Below, one piece after another: positions 15,072 to 24,262 of a stretch of DNA of 64,000 nucleotides (its first letter is position 1; each line of letters opens with the position of its first letter). A program made the translations under genes and the position numbers. Source of the stretch: Caldilineaceae bacterium (GTDB taxonomy: Bacteria > Chloroflexota > Anaerolineae > Caldilineales > Caldilineaceae); the NCBI GenBank assembly GCA_022823185.1, contig JAJDXQ010000030.1:1-64000 (forward strand), in the 5' to 3' direction. The notes under the pieces are model-generated. The model saw nothing but the letters and a program-made list of their open reading frames with translations, was not told where the DNA came from and ran no database searches.

Positions 15072-16820
15072 ATGAATGAGCGCCCTTTCCTGCTCTCGGC
15101 ACTGGTGGACTTTCCCGACGACTGCCAGCGATTCGAATTCACGGAGGAACTGCTGGCGCAGCTGGTGGACCGGCTGCAGTGGATGGGCGTGCGCCGCGTC
15201 TACTGGAACTATTATCACGATGGTCACTGGGAGTGGTTTAAGCACTACAAGCCGGAGGGGGGCGTGATCAGGACGCTCGACAACCTGGGCGATCCGATGC
15301 GGGCCGGTCGGCGCCTGGCGCACGAGCGCGGCATGGAGTTCTTCGCCGTGATCAAGCCCTATGAGAACGGGGTGAGCCACGCCAAGCCGCAGGCGGTTCT
15401 GGCAGATGAAGGGGTGACGGGGCTGCCTGGGATCGGGGGCTGCTACCATGTAGAGCCGTGGGTGCTGGAAAGGCCTGAGCTACGCGTACGGGCGCGGCAG
15501 GCGGATTTGCCGCGCGGGCTGGACGAGACGCCGGTCACGCGCATCCAGCTGAGGCAGAAGGATATGGCCCCGCTGCGCATCCGACCGCAGGACCTGGAGA
15601 TTTGGACGAGCGATGACAACAACGGCTATCGCAGACGCGATCTGGAGTTCAACGTCACGGAAGGCGTAGATACCTGTCCGCGCGACGTGGTCGATATTGA
15701 CGGCGACCCCGTCACCGGCAAAGGGGAAGAAATACGCGTTCTGGACATCTCCGGCCTCAATCTTCTGGACCCCTTCATCGCGGTTGCAACCGGTTTTGAA
15801 GACGGAGAGGGTACGTTTACCAACACCGCCGTGGAGATGATACGCGCATTTGGTCCGGACGACAGGCCCTTGCCGATCGTGGTCGCCAGCCATAAGGCGA
15901 TCTGGCGGCCGCAGCGGGACCTGCGCAGCGGCGACCTTGAGTACGACACGGGGTTGGGCTCCGCGGTTGTGCGCCTGGATGTATCAAACTCGGCCGCCGA
16001 GTTCAAGAACATTCTCACCTACGCGGACGACGTACCGGACGGGGTAATCGCATTTGCCAAGGGCCGCAACCGATACCTTTCCGGCTCCTTGTGCGAGGGC
16101 TACCCAGAGGTCGAGGCGTACTGGATGGACTGGGTCAGCGACTGCATCGCGGCCGGCGTTGACGGCCTGGACGTACGCATTTCCTGTCACAGTTCGTGGA
16201 CCGACTCACCTCAGATCTATGGTTTTAACCCGCCGGTGGCGGCAGAGTACGAACGGCGCTACGGTGTCAATCCCGACGTCGAGCCATACGATCCGGTTCT
16301 TTTGGGTGAAGTGCGGGGGGATTTGTACGACAGGTTTCTGCGCTCCGCCAAGGCGCGCCTGGCCGCGGCAGAGCTGCCGCTGCATCACCATATTGAACTC
16401 GAGTCCTTCCGACCGGACGCCTCGCCGTCGCGCGTGCGTTCCCGGCCCGGCAACATCACATTTCACTGGCGCCGCTGGCTGCGCACGGGTTTGACCGACG
16501 AGACGACGCTTTTTGGGCGCGCCTGGCCGCCCGAACGTCTCCTCAACGACGCCTTCGTGCAAAGCGTGCTGGATGAAGTGGCAGCGACGAGCGTGCCCGC
16601 GCACCTGAGCCTGCCAGTGAAAGTTTCGGGTACCGACGGCGGCCGGCTGGCCGAGCAGATCGAGTATACATATCGTTCCGGTCGGCTAGACGGCTACACC
16701 ATATATGAAACGGCTGCCCTCTATGACAGGCACGGGACGGGCTCCGACGGGCGACTGGATTTCCTGCCGGGTCTTACCGAGGCGGTGCGGGATCGCGCTG
16801 AGGAACTGGGCCTGCTTTGA
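15072..16820 (+). CDS. putative TIM-barrel glycoside-hydrolase-like protein
   Basis: 582 residues without signal peptide. Not an exact family match by eye. The N-terminal LAQLVDRLQWMGVRRVYWNYY, AGRRLAHERGMEFFAVIKPYENG, and the later DCIAAGVDGLDVRISCHSSW plus FNPPVAAEYERRYGVNPDVEPYDP and LYDRFLRSAKARL resemble family-10-like glycosylhydrolase (GHL10/DUF4015-type) barrels, where 'GVDG..' closes a strand and 'GFN.P...Y..RYG' follows. A middle region (about 165-290) looks like an inserted beta domain. The catalytic residues are not identifiable. It overlaps the third sialidase gene by one base, so the two proteins are probably made together and act on the same imported compound. Confidence 0.7.
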   Translation: MNERPFLLSALVDFPDDCQRFEFTEELLAQLVDRLQWMGVRRVYWNYYHDGHWEWFKHYKPEGGVIRTLDNLGDPMRAGRRLAHERGMEFFAVIKPYENGVSHAKPQAVLADEGVTGLPGIGGCYHVEPWVLERPELRVRARQADLPRGLDETPVTRIQLRQKDMAPLRIRPQDLEIWTSDDNNGYRRRDLEFNVTEGVDTCPRDVVDIDGDPVTGKGEEIRVLDISGLNLLDPFIAVATGFEDGEGTFTNTAVEMIRAFGPDDRPLPIVVASHKAIWRPQRDLRSGDLEYDTGLGSAVVRLDVSNSAAEFKNILTYADDVPDGVIAFAKGRNRYLSGSLCEGYPEVEAYWMDWVSDCIAAGVDGLDVRISCHSSWTDSPQIYGFNPPVAAEYERRYGVNPDVEPYDPVLLGEVRGDLYDRFLRSAKARLAAAELPLHHHIELESFRPDASPSRVRSRPGNITFHWRRWLRTGLTDETTLFGRAWPPERLLNDAFVQSVLDEVAATSVPAHLSLPVKVSGTDGGRLAEQIEYTYRSGRLDGYTIYETAALYDRHGTGSDGRLDFLPGLTEAVRDRAEELGLL

Positions 16821-18031
16821 TGCCGGCGGCTACGTGTGCTGTAGCCGCCCGAGGGAAAGAACAGAGGGAGAAGATCTTGCCTCAGATCACGCTTGGCGAA
16901 CCGGTCCTGATCGACCAGGCCCCGGTCGAGTTAAGAGAGTGGGGACCCTGGCAGTTTCCGCATCTTGAACGCCTGCCCGATGGCCGAATCCACCTTGAAT
17001 TTCACGTCGAAGCGGACTCAGTCACCGCCTACGGGTTGCCTACCAGGCATGCGCTTTCCGGTGACGGCGGCCGGACGTGGGAAGCGGTTGAAAGCCGCGA
17101 TGCCCGTGGCGGGTTATCCTTGCCTAATGGAGATCGACTCCTGCCGGTGCAACTGCGATCCCGCCCCCGGGCCGAGGTGACGTTGCCCGAACCGGTGCTG
17201 GTACAGGAGGATGCGCCCAGCCGCATCACCCACATTTATCGAGCTGCCGACCTGGACGCGGATCTCTCAGGCTGGCGCTTCTTGCGTCAGCGCAGGGGCG
17301 AGAAAGACTGGATCGAAGAGACGGCCTCCGTGCGCATGCCAGGCGAAATCCGTATCGTCCGCGAGGGCATGTACGCCTTCTGGCCCTCGTTTCACCATGG
17401 CCGCTCCCAGATAGCGCCCGATGGCTCCATTTGGGAAGCGATTCACACGAAGCGAATCGTCGACGGCAAAGTGCAGCCAGCGAACAATATTCTCTATCTG
17501 CGGTCGGTCGATGCAGGATATTCCTGGGATGTTCTGAGCGAGATTCTCTACCAGCCGGACAGGAAGGCCGATCCCTACGCGGACCAACGGGACGGCTTCA
17601 CCGAACCGGAGTTCAACTTCATGCCGGACAGTTCTGTGCTGTGCCTGATTCGCACCCATGACCTCCTGGGAGTCGGCCCGCTCTATTGGTGCCGCTCCCT
17701 GGACGGCGGGCAGTCGTGGAGCCATCCGCGTGTATTGGACGACCGCGGCGTGTGGCCGCGCATGCTGACCCTGGAGAATGGGATAACGCTGGCGTCCTAC
17801 GGCCGGCCCGGGCTGTTCGTTCGCGCTACCGGGGACCCGGCCGGTCTCGAATGGGAGCAGAGGGTGGTGGTGGTCGAGCCAGCCGAGAGGCGCCAGGACA
17901 CCTGCTCCTACTCCGCCCTGCTGGCGCTGGACGAGAACACGGCGCTGCTTGCCTACTCCGACTTCAACTATCCTGACGCGCAGGGACAAAAACGTAAGAG
18001 CATCCTGGTACGCACGGTGACCGCGGACTGA
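16820..18031 (+). CDS. sialidase-like BNR propeller protein
   Basis: About 403 residues from ATG 16820, which shares its A with the upstream TGA. A TTG at 16877 with an AGAGGGAG ribosome site six bases upstream is an equally good or better start, removing 19 unconserved residues. Propeller landmarks: HALSGDGGRTWEAV, RSVDAGYSWDVL, RSLDGGQSWSHP and TLASYGRPGLFVRATG. It has no export signal. It closes the 8.2-18 kb operon and is the third sialidase-like gene in it. Confidence 0.8.
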   Translation: MPAATCAVAARGKEQREKILPQITLGEPVLIDQAPVELREWGPWQFPHLERLPDGRIHLEFHVEADSVTAYGLPTRHALSGDGGRTWEAVESRDARGGLSLPNGDRLLPVQLRSRPRAEVTLPEPVLVQEDAPSRITHIYRAADLDADLSGWRFLRQRRGEKDWIEETASVRMPGEIRIVREGMYAFWPSFHHGRSQIAPDGSIWEAIHTKRIVDGKVQPANNILYLRSVDAGYSWDVLSEILYQPDRKADPYADQRDGFTEPEFNFMPDSSVLCLIRTHDLLGVGPLYWCRSLDGGQSWSHPRVLDDRGVWPRMLTLENGITLASYGRPGLFVRATGDPAGLEWEQRVVVVEPAERRQDTCSYSALLALDENTALLAYSDFNYPDAQGQKRKSILVRTVTAD

Positions 18032-18052
18032 GCGGTTTGCCGCGTGCCGCTC
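18030..18052. terminator. hairpin between convergent genes
   Basis: GAGCGG and CCGCTC with an 11-base loop, overlapping the stop of the third sialidase gene and followed by TTCT. It lies exactly between two converging genes. The T tract is poor, so termination is only plausible. Confidence 0.35.
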
Positions 18053-18054
18053 TT

Positions 18055-18975
18055 CTACGCGGGGCCATGTTGGTCGACCATCGCCCGCGTGGCCAGGGCC
18101 GTGACCGCGCCCAGGGCCCGGCAGGCGAATGCGCCGCATCTGTTGGCGAAGTGAACCGCCGAGGACAAGCTCTTGCCTTCGGCCAGGGCCACCGCCAGGC
18201 CGGCGTTAAAGGCATCGCCGGCGCCGGTGGTGTCGACGACCTCTACGGGTACGCCGTCCACCGTCTCCATGCCGTCCTCTGTCAGAATGAGAGCGCCCTT
18301 CTCACCCATCGTGACGATGAGATTGCCGACGCCGCGGGCGCGCAGCCGGCGGGCCAGCTCGACGGTGTCGGCGGGGTCGTCAGGGGCAAGGCCCAGAAGG
18401 ATGCGCAGCTCGGTCTCGTTGGGTGTGAGGTAGTCGACGTTCCGGAGGACGTTCGCGTCGAGGGCAGTGGCCGGGGCGGGATTGAGGATGGTTCGCACGC
18501 TGTGCTTCGCGCCCAGCTCCATGGCCCGCGCCGCCGCCGCGACCGGGATTTCCAGCACAGACATCACCACATCGCTGCATGCAATCTGCGCTTCGACCTG
18601 GTCGACGAAGGCGCTGTCCATGAGTTCGTTCGCGCCCATGTCGAGGATGATGCCGTTTTCTCCGTCGTGGTTGAGGATGATGAATCCGACGCCCGTGGCC
18701 ATCTCTGTCGTGCGCTGCAGGAAGCTCGCGCCGACACCCTCCTGGCCGTACAGATCGATCGCGATTTCCCCCAACCTGTCGTCGCCGATGATGCCGGCGA
18801 GGTGGGCCTCGGCTCCCAAGCGGGCGACGCCGACAGCCTGGTTGGAGCCTTTGCCGCCCGGCCCCATGTCGAAGTCGGAGCCGACGATGGTTTCGCCGAA
18901 AACGGGCATTCGTTGTGTCCGCAGGGTCATGCCGACGGCGAAGCTGCCGACAACGGTGATGACGGGCTTGGTCAT
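18055..18975 (-). CDS. rbsK: ribokinase-type sugar kinase (PfkB family)
   Basis: 306 residues from ATG 18975 (AGGAG upstream); the track's 63-residue extension is not conserved-looking. PfkB family: N-terminal DMGPGGKGSNQAVGVARLGA (substrate-binding Gly-Gly, about 38-52) and C-terminal VDTTGAGDAFNAGLAVAL with the catalytic Asp of GAGD (about 250). Phosphorylates a sugar with ATP; ribokinase is the closest call. It is convergent with the sialidase operon and divergent from the next dehydrogenase, so it has its own promoter in 18976-19233. Confidence 0.88.
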   Translation of the reverse strand: MTKPVITVVGSFAVGMTLRTQRMPVFGETIVGSDFDMGPGGKGSNQAVGVARLGAEAHLAGIIGDDRLGEIAIDLYGQEGVGASFLQRTTEMATGVGFIILNHDGENGIILDMGANELMDSAFVDQVEAQIACSDVVMSVLEIPVAAAARAMELGAKHSVRTILNPAPATALDANVLRNVDYLTPNETELRILLGLAPDDPADTVELARRLRARGVGNLIVTMGEKGALILTEDGMETVDGVPVEVVDTTGAGDAFNAGLAVALAEGKSLSSAVHFANRCGAFACRALGAVTALATRAMVDQHGPA

Positions 18976-19233
18976 GGGAAGGGTTCTCCTGTGCGGTTGC
19001 GCGGAATTGTGTACGCCAGCGGAGAGACAACGGCGGCTTGGCGAGGCGCGCATTGCCTGACCTCTGCGGAATTCGCGAATTCGAAGCCGAGGGTAACATA
19101 TTTCAGGAAGTGAGTAAATTGGGCAAGAGGTTGGGTGAAATTGACTGGACACCATTCGGCATAGCATTTATTATTGCAGAGAACCAACACATCCAGGCCC
19201 TCGACAGGCGGGCACACCCGAAATGACAAAAAC

Positions 19234-20235
19234 ATGAGATCGGTGATTTGCGTCCATGAACGATTTGACGCCGTTTGGCCGTTTGCCGGGGACTACTGGC
19301 GGGAACTCTGGCAAGAAGAGGGTTGTGAATTTTACCGCACCGTGGAGCCGGGGGCGCGTGCGCCGCGGATGACGCCAGACCCTGCCTCGGTGCAGAGGCT
19401 GGTCCTGCTCGGCCTCCCTGCCGGTGGTGAGGACTTGGCGCCATTTACCGCTCTGGAGGAGTGTTTTCACAGTTCGCATCGCGATGCGCCGACAGACGGT
19501 CTCGCCAAGGCCGCTGCGCGCGGCGTTCAAATCATTGCCCACCGCGTCGACGTTTACTGGGGGCAGTCGGTGGCCGAGTACGGACTGGCCCTTACGCTCT
19601 GCGGTCTGCGCCGCATCCCGCAGCTTTACGCCGCCATGCAACAGAGCGATGCGCCCTGGGAATACACACCGGCGGTGGGAAAGCCGGGGCAGCGGGGCGC
19701 CCAATTTGGCGACGATACGCGGTTCACCAGCGGCACGCTCAGCGGGAAGCGCGTGCGTGTGGTCGGGGCAGGCAACATCGGCGCCCGCTATGCTTCCTGG
19801 TGCGCCGCGATGGGGGCGGATGTCGCCATTTGGGATCCTTTTGCGCCCGATGCGACCTTTGCAGCAGCTGGCGCAAGGCGTTGTTTTCACCTGACGGAAT
19901 TGGTAAAGGATGCGGAAATTTTCGTGCCGATGCTGCCATTGAAGGAGGATACGCGCGGGCTTATAGGGAGTGACCTGATCGACAGGTTGCCCCGCGGGTG
20001 CCTGGTGGTACAGGTGACTCGGGCCCTCATTTGCGATACCGAGGCACTCTACCGACGCGTACTGGACGATGAACTCGCGCTTGCGGCAGACGTTTTTGAT
20101 GAGGAGCCGGTGGCGCTGGATTCGTCGCTGCTTGGCCGTCATAATATCGTGCATACCCCGCATAATGCAGGCCGCACGAAGGAGGCCAACCTGGCCTGGG
20201 TGGAGGATCAGGTAGCGCGTTTCAGACCGAGGTGA
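19234..20235 (+). CDS. D-isomer 2-hydroxyacid dehydrogenase (third)
   Basis: 333 residues from ATG 19234; the upstream ORF extension is rejected. NAD motif VRVVGAGNIGARYASWCAAMGADVAIWDP (complete GxGxxG), catalytic Arg in VVQVTRALICD, Glu in ADVFDEEP and His in HTPHNAGRT. It is only distantly similar to the two dehydrogenases at 5-8 kb. Likely acts on a D-2-hydroxy acid of the same catabolic region. Confidence 0.87.
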   Translation: MRSVICVHERFDAVWPFAGDYWRELWQEEGCEFYRTVEPGARAPRMTPDPASVQRLVLLGLPAGGEDLAPFTALEECFHSSHRDAPTDGLAKAAARGVQIIAHRVDVYWGQSVAEYGLALTLCGLRRIPQLYAAMQQSDAPWEYTPAVGKPGQRGAQFGDDTRFTSGTLSGKRVRVVGAGNIGARYASWCAAMGADVAIWDPFAPDATFAAAGARRCFHLTELVKDAEIFVPMLPLKEDTRGLIGSDLIDRLPRGCLVVQVTRALICDTEALYRRVLDDELALAADVFDEEPVALDSSLLGRHNIVHTPHNAGRTKEANLAWVEDQVARFRPR

Positions 20236-20497
20236 TCTTTGTCTGCCGAATAAGCGCTGCGCAACCGCCGACGGGGGAGGTTTACTGGAAAGCGCCCGGG
20301 CGTATGCCATCTATTCCCAGTTCGCGTTTGGGAAGGGCGCCTCACAAACCAACGCGCGTTTCGCAGCGAGAGGGGGGAGAGGCCGATAAGACGGCGCCTC
20401 GCCGATTTTGGGTCGTAGAATACTGATCGAAGTGAACAGAGAGAAGTGATGGGAGGAAGTCCAGCGCCGCAGTTCCCATTAAAGGCAAGGAGCGCAG

Positions 20498-21334
20498 ATG
20501 GCCACGGATCTGGCAGCGAACGAGCGCATGGCGCGGCTGATGGAGCATGGTTTCTGCATCATCGAAAATGTGGCCGACGAACGGCTTTTGAACAGGACGC
20601 GGGCTTGCGTCGACAAGGCCCTGGCGGAAGTAGACCCCGAACGGCTGGCCACGAGCAAGTCCCCGGGCAGCCTGATCGATTCCAATGACTACCCTGAGCT
20701 AGCCGACCTGATCGGCAATCCCCGCGCCCTGGCCGAGCTCGACCGCATGGGGTTGAAGGACATCAAGTTCTGGAAGGCGGTGATCATCAGCAAACCGCCG
20801 GGCGGGCCGCGGCTCTACTGGCACCAGGACTGCCTGATGTGGCAGGACCCGCGGGCGTACAGCGATCGGCCGCCGATGATCTTTCTGATGTACTACCTGG
20901 AGGACACGACGCGCTGGAACGGCTGCCTGCGCTTGCTCCCCGGCACGCACCGCTACCGCCACATCCTCCACGACATGGGGGAGGCCCACACCAGGGAGAT
21001 CAACCGCATCGACGACCCGGACGATCCGCGGTTCCGCGACTATCCTGGCGAGGTGGATGTGCCGGTCAGGGCCGGCGATGTCGTGGTCGGGTATGCGCGC
21101 ATGTTCCACTCGGCGCACACCAACCATTCGGGCGAGAAAAGGACTGTGATAACGATATGGTTCCACCCGTTCTTTTCGGACTTGCAGGAACCGACGCAGA
21201 GTTGGATTCATGAATCAATGCACAGGCAGCACGCCGACTGGCCTCAGGACGCCCTCGCCAAGATCGAGCCGATGAATAGGAATCGGACGCCTGACAGGCG
21301 ATTGCGGTGGCCGCGATCTGTAGACCCAGGCTAG
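20498..21334 (+). CDS. phytanoyl-CoA dioxygenase (PhyH) family protein
   Basis: 278 residues; ATG follows GGCAAGGAG. PhyH fold with the metal HxD in RLYWHQDCLMW, the conserved YYLEDTTRWNGCLRLLPGTHR strand-loop, and the distal His in GYARMFHSAHTNHSG followed by the 2-oxoglutarate Arg in KRTVITIWFHP. Full-length for the family. It opens a set of plus-strand genes (PhyH, epimerase, NHL protein) with short gaps. Confidence 0.9.
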   Translation: MATDLAANERMARLMEHGFCIIENVADERLLNRTRACVDKALAEVDPERLATSKSPGSLIDSNDYPELADLIGNPRALAELDRMGLKDIKFWKAVIISKPPGGPRLYWHQDCLMWQDPRAYSDRPPMIFLMYYLEDTTRWNGCLRLLPGTHRYRHILHDMGEAHTREINRIDDPDDPRFRDYPGEVDVPVRAGDVVVGYARMFHSAHTNHSGEKRTVITIWFHPFFSDLQEPTQSWIHESMHRQHADWPQDALAKIEPMNRNRTPDRRLRWPRSVDPG

Positions 21335-21438
21335 TCGCGGTTCGGCTGCCCCCTTTGCAACGGCGCGCCGGTCGTCACGCCTGAAGCCGCCTTAATTGGC
21401 TTTATGTTGGATTCCAAACTCCCCACCAGGAGACAGTG

Positions 21439-22230
21439 ATGAAGATCCTGATCACCGGCATTGCCGGAAAGATTGGCCGTTATCTGGCGCCGGTACTCGC
21501 CCAAGACCACGAAGTCTATGGCATTGACCTTTTCCCCTCGGACTGGCCCAATGCCGCGCAGGTCGACCTCTGCGACGCGGAAGCGCTGCCGCCGATCTTC
21601 GAAGGCACGGAGGTGGTCATCCACCTGGCTGCCGACCCCCGCCATGAGGTCGAGATCGGCTGGGATGAGCTGACCAATCCCAACCTGATCGCCACTGCAC
21701 GCATGTACGACGCGGCGCATGACGCGGGCGTGCGCCGCGTTATCTTCGCCAGCTCGATGCACGTCATGGGCGCCTATGAGTGGGATGAGCCGTACCTGTC
21801 CATTCTCTCCGGCCGGCACGACGGCCTGGACCCGGACTCCATCCCACTCGTCAAAGGGGATGATCCGGGTAGACCGGACAGCCGCTACGGCGCGACCAAG
21901 ATCTTTGGCGAGTCATTGGGACGCTACTACACGGAGGGCGGCAACATCGACCGGCCGGACGTGCGTTCGATGGAGATCATTTGCGTTCGCTTGGGGACGT
22001 TGCCGGTGGCGGACCGCCCTGGCAGCGACTACCGCTCGCTGGTGAGCTGGTTCAGCTATCGGGATGCCGGCGGCTTCTTTCGGGCGTGCGTTGAACGGCC
22101 CGGTATCAGCTACGAAATTGTCTACGGCGCGTCGAATAACAGGTGGAAGATTTACGACACGCCCTACGCGTGGAAGCGGCTGGACTTCATGCCGGTCGAC
22201 AGGGCCGAAGACCACTGGCGCAAGGAATAG
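21439..22230 (+). CDS. NAD-dependent epimerase/dehydratase family protein
   Basis: 263 residues from ATG 21439 (the track begins at the GTG just before it; CAGGAGACA is the ribosome site). Extended SDR: ILITGIAGKIGRYLAPVL (TGxxGxxG), VVIHLAADPRHEV, FASSMHVMGAY and the catalytic YGATK (Tyr-x-x-x-Lys). Such proteins of this size include uronate dehydrogenases that oxidise uronic acids to lactones; this is a reasonable but unproven reading. Confidence 0.87.
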   Translation: MKILITGIAGKIGRYLAPVLAQDHEVYGIDLFPSDWPNAAQVDLCDAEALPPIFEGTEVVIHLAADPRHEVEIGWDELTNPNLIATARMYDAAHDAGVRRVIFASSMHVMGAYEWDEPYLSILSGRHDGLDPDSIPLVKGDDPGRPDSRYGATKIFGESLGRYYTEGGNIDRPDVRSMEIICVRLGTLPVADRPGSDYRSLVSWFSYRDAGGFFRACVERPGISYEIVYGASNNRWKIYDTPYAWKRLDFMPVDRAEDHWRKE

Positions 22231-22280
22231 ACAACTGCTTTCGGCCTGACCATTGGAATGGTATGGGAGGATAACAAATT

Positions 22281-23177
22281 ATGCCTATTGGATACGGCGA
22301 TTTTCGTTATGAGATTGACGATTCCTGGCCAAAGGTTCCGGAAGGGTGGTCGCTGGGTTCAGTACCGGATGTGGCGGTGGACTCGCGCGATCGAGTTTTC
22401 GTCTTCTGCCGCCACAAGCACCCGGTGGTGGCGTTTGAGGCGGAGACCGGGAACTTTATCACCTCCTGGGGTGAGGGCGAGTTCACCGAGCCGCACGGCA
22501 TTTTCATTGATTCCGAGGACTACGTTTGGGTTACAGACCGGCAGGAGCACGTTGTCACGAAGCACACGCAGCACGGCGAGAAGCTGCTGGAGCTGGGCCG
22601 GCGGGGTTGGGCGATGATGACAGTGACACCCTACGGCACGTCGTTGGACCCGCCGTTCAACATGCCGGCGGGCGTGGCCATCGCGGAGGACGGGTGCATT
22701 TTCGCGGCCGACGGATATGGCAACCGGCAGGTCCACCGATTTTCGGCGGACGGGGAGCTGGAACTATCGTGGGGCACGTCAGGGCTTGAGCCAGGGCAGT
22801 TTGCGCTGGTGCACAATTTGGGCATCGACACGCAAGGGCGTGTGTTGGTCTGTGACCGGGAGTCGAGCCGCATTCAGATTTTCGACCGCGAAGGCCAATT
22901 CGTCACGATGTGGGAGGATGTAAACGGGCCTGGCGATGTCTACTGCAGCCCAGATCAGCTTGTGTATGTGGCGGAGCAGGGCGGCTCCCTGGGCAAAGGC
23001 CCGGCCCCAATTGGGATATCGATTTTCCATGAGTCGGGCGAGTTGGTGGGTCGATTCAGGGGGCGGGAAACGGGACTGTTGATGCCTCACGGGATTTGGT
23101 GTGATTCGCGCGGCAACATCTTTGTAGCAGAGCTGGGAACTGAGGGGAACCGGGCGCGGAAGTTGGTTAAGATTTAA
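22281..23177 (+). CDS. NHL-repeat six-bladed propeller protein (PAL-like)
   Basis: 298 residues with a GGGAGG ribosome site. Repeats such as PDVAVDSRDRVFVFCR, PHGIFIDSEDYVWVTDRQEHVVTKH, PAGVAIAEDGCIFAADGYGNRQVHRFS, VHNLGIDTQGRVLVCDRESSRIQIFD and PHGIWCDSRGNIFVAE are NHL blades. Relatives are annotated as peptidyl-alpha-hydroxyglycine alpha-amidating lyase-like or gluconolactonase-like. No signal peptide. A lactonase role would fit the uronate-dehydrogenase-like neighbour; this is inference. Confidence 0.8.
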   Translation: MPIGYGDFRYEIDDSWPKVPEGWSLGSVPDVAVDSRDRVFVFCRHKHPVVAFEAETGNFITSWGEGEFTEPHGIFIDSEDYVWVTDRQEHVVTKHTQHGEKLLELGRRGWAMMTVTPYGTSLDPPFNMPAGVAIAEDGCIFAADGYGNRQVHRFSADGELELSWGTSGLEPGQFALVHNLGIDTQGRVLVCDRESSRIQIFDREGQFVTMWEDVNGPGDVYCSPDQLVYVAEQGGSLGKGPAPIGISIFHESGELVGRFRGRETGLLMPHGIWCDSRGNIFVAELGTEGNRARKLVKI

Positions 23178-23185
23178 GGTAAAAT

Positions 23186-24199
23186 TCAGGCCGGGCGTTC
23201 CAATTCTGTTTTTCGCGCCCAAGCTTCGTCAATCATTTGAAACACGTCTCTGGCAGGATTGTATCCGAGGACGGCTCGCGCCTTGGCGATGCTCAGTTCC
23301 CAGTGGACAACCTTTGAGACAGTCACCTCGACGTAGGGCCAGCCGGTCACTTTAGAAATATATTTCAGCAGTTCATCGTGGGCGAACGGATGTCCCGCCA
23401 TGAGATGGAAAACGTTGCCCACAGCGACCTCTTTCTCCAAGAGCAGGAGCAACCCTTCGGCCAGATTTCGGGGATCATTAACCATTTCCGTCGCGGCTTT
23501 GCCTTGCGGGTCATAGGCGATCACAAGGGTAGGGTCGCGGGGATCCAGGTCTCCCAAGTTTTCGACAGTCTCTTGCTCTTCAGGTGACAGGCTCGGCCTG
23601 GATTTCAGAAGGTTCAGGAATCCGGGCAGGTAGAGTTTGTCTGCCCAGATCGACGTGTGGTCAAGAAGCTCATCGCAGGCCAGCGTTACACCAAAACGGG
23701 GAATCGTCACTGGCAGTCCGCAACGCCGCATGTAGTTCCAGCACATATCCTCGCACAGGATCTTGCTCATTCCATACGGATCGTCGTTGATACGGGGATG
23801 CTGTTCGTCCACCGGCAGATAGAGGGCGCCGTTGGGGTTCCAATAAACATTGTCGGTGCTGGCAAGGACGAACCGTTTGATCCGGGTTGCGTGAGGGACG
23901 AGGGTTTCCAGCAGATTGTAAGTACCGACTACATTGGTGGCGAAGATTTCATCTGAGGTGCGGCCCTGGGGCAGATGGGCGCCCAGATGGTAGACCGCGT
24001 CGACTCCCTCCACAGCAGGTTTCAGGCTGTCTCTTTCTGTGAGCTGCCCTTCCACGATTTCGACGCCCGGTCCTTCAATCCGCGCCCGCAGAGGATCTGC
24101 CGGGATCACGAGGGCGCGCACCTGATGGCCATGTCTCAGGAGTTCGGCAACAAGGCGGCTGCCGATGCGTCCAGTTGCGCCGGTTACTAGGATCTTCAT
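23186..24199 (-). CDS. NAD-dependent epimerase/dehydratase family protein
   Basis: 337 residues. Extended SDR: ILVTGATGRIGSRLVAEL, DAVYHLGAHLPQG, VLASTDNVYWNPNG, and the catalytic YGMSK. Longer than the other epimerase and not its close copy. Converges on the NHL gene with an 8-base gap and lies just downstream of a DppBC-type importer on the same strand, so it may be the last gene of that operon. Confidence 0.87.
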   Translation of the reverse strand: MKILVTGATGRIGSRLVAELLRHGHQVRALVIPADPLRARIEGPGVEIVEGQLTERDSLKPAVEGVDAVYHLGAHLPQGRTSDEIFATNVVGTYNLLETLVPHATRIKRFVLASTDNVYWNPNGALYLPVDEQHPRINDDPYGMSKILCEDMCWNYMRRCGLPVTIPRFGVTLACDELLDHTSIWADKLYLPGFLNLLKSRPSLSPEEQETVENLGDLDPRDPTLVIAYDPQGKAATEMVNDPRNLAEGLLLLLEKEVAVGNVFHLMAGHPFAHDELLKYISKVTGWPYVEVTVSKVVHWELSIAKARAVLGYNPARDVFQMIDEAWARKTELERPA

Positions 24200-24262
24200 C
24201 GTTCACGCTCCAAAGTCGAATGAGAGGCGTATCGGGGAGAGGACTCCTCCCCAATTATCATT

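Noticed and set aside
18037-19113. 358-codon plus-strand ORF over the ribokinase gene
   Set aside because: Opposite strand has full PfkB motifs.
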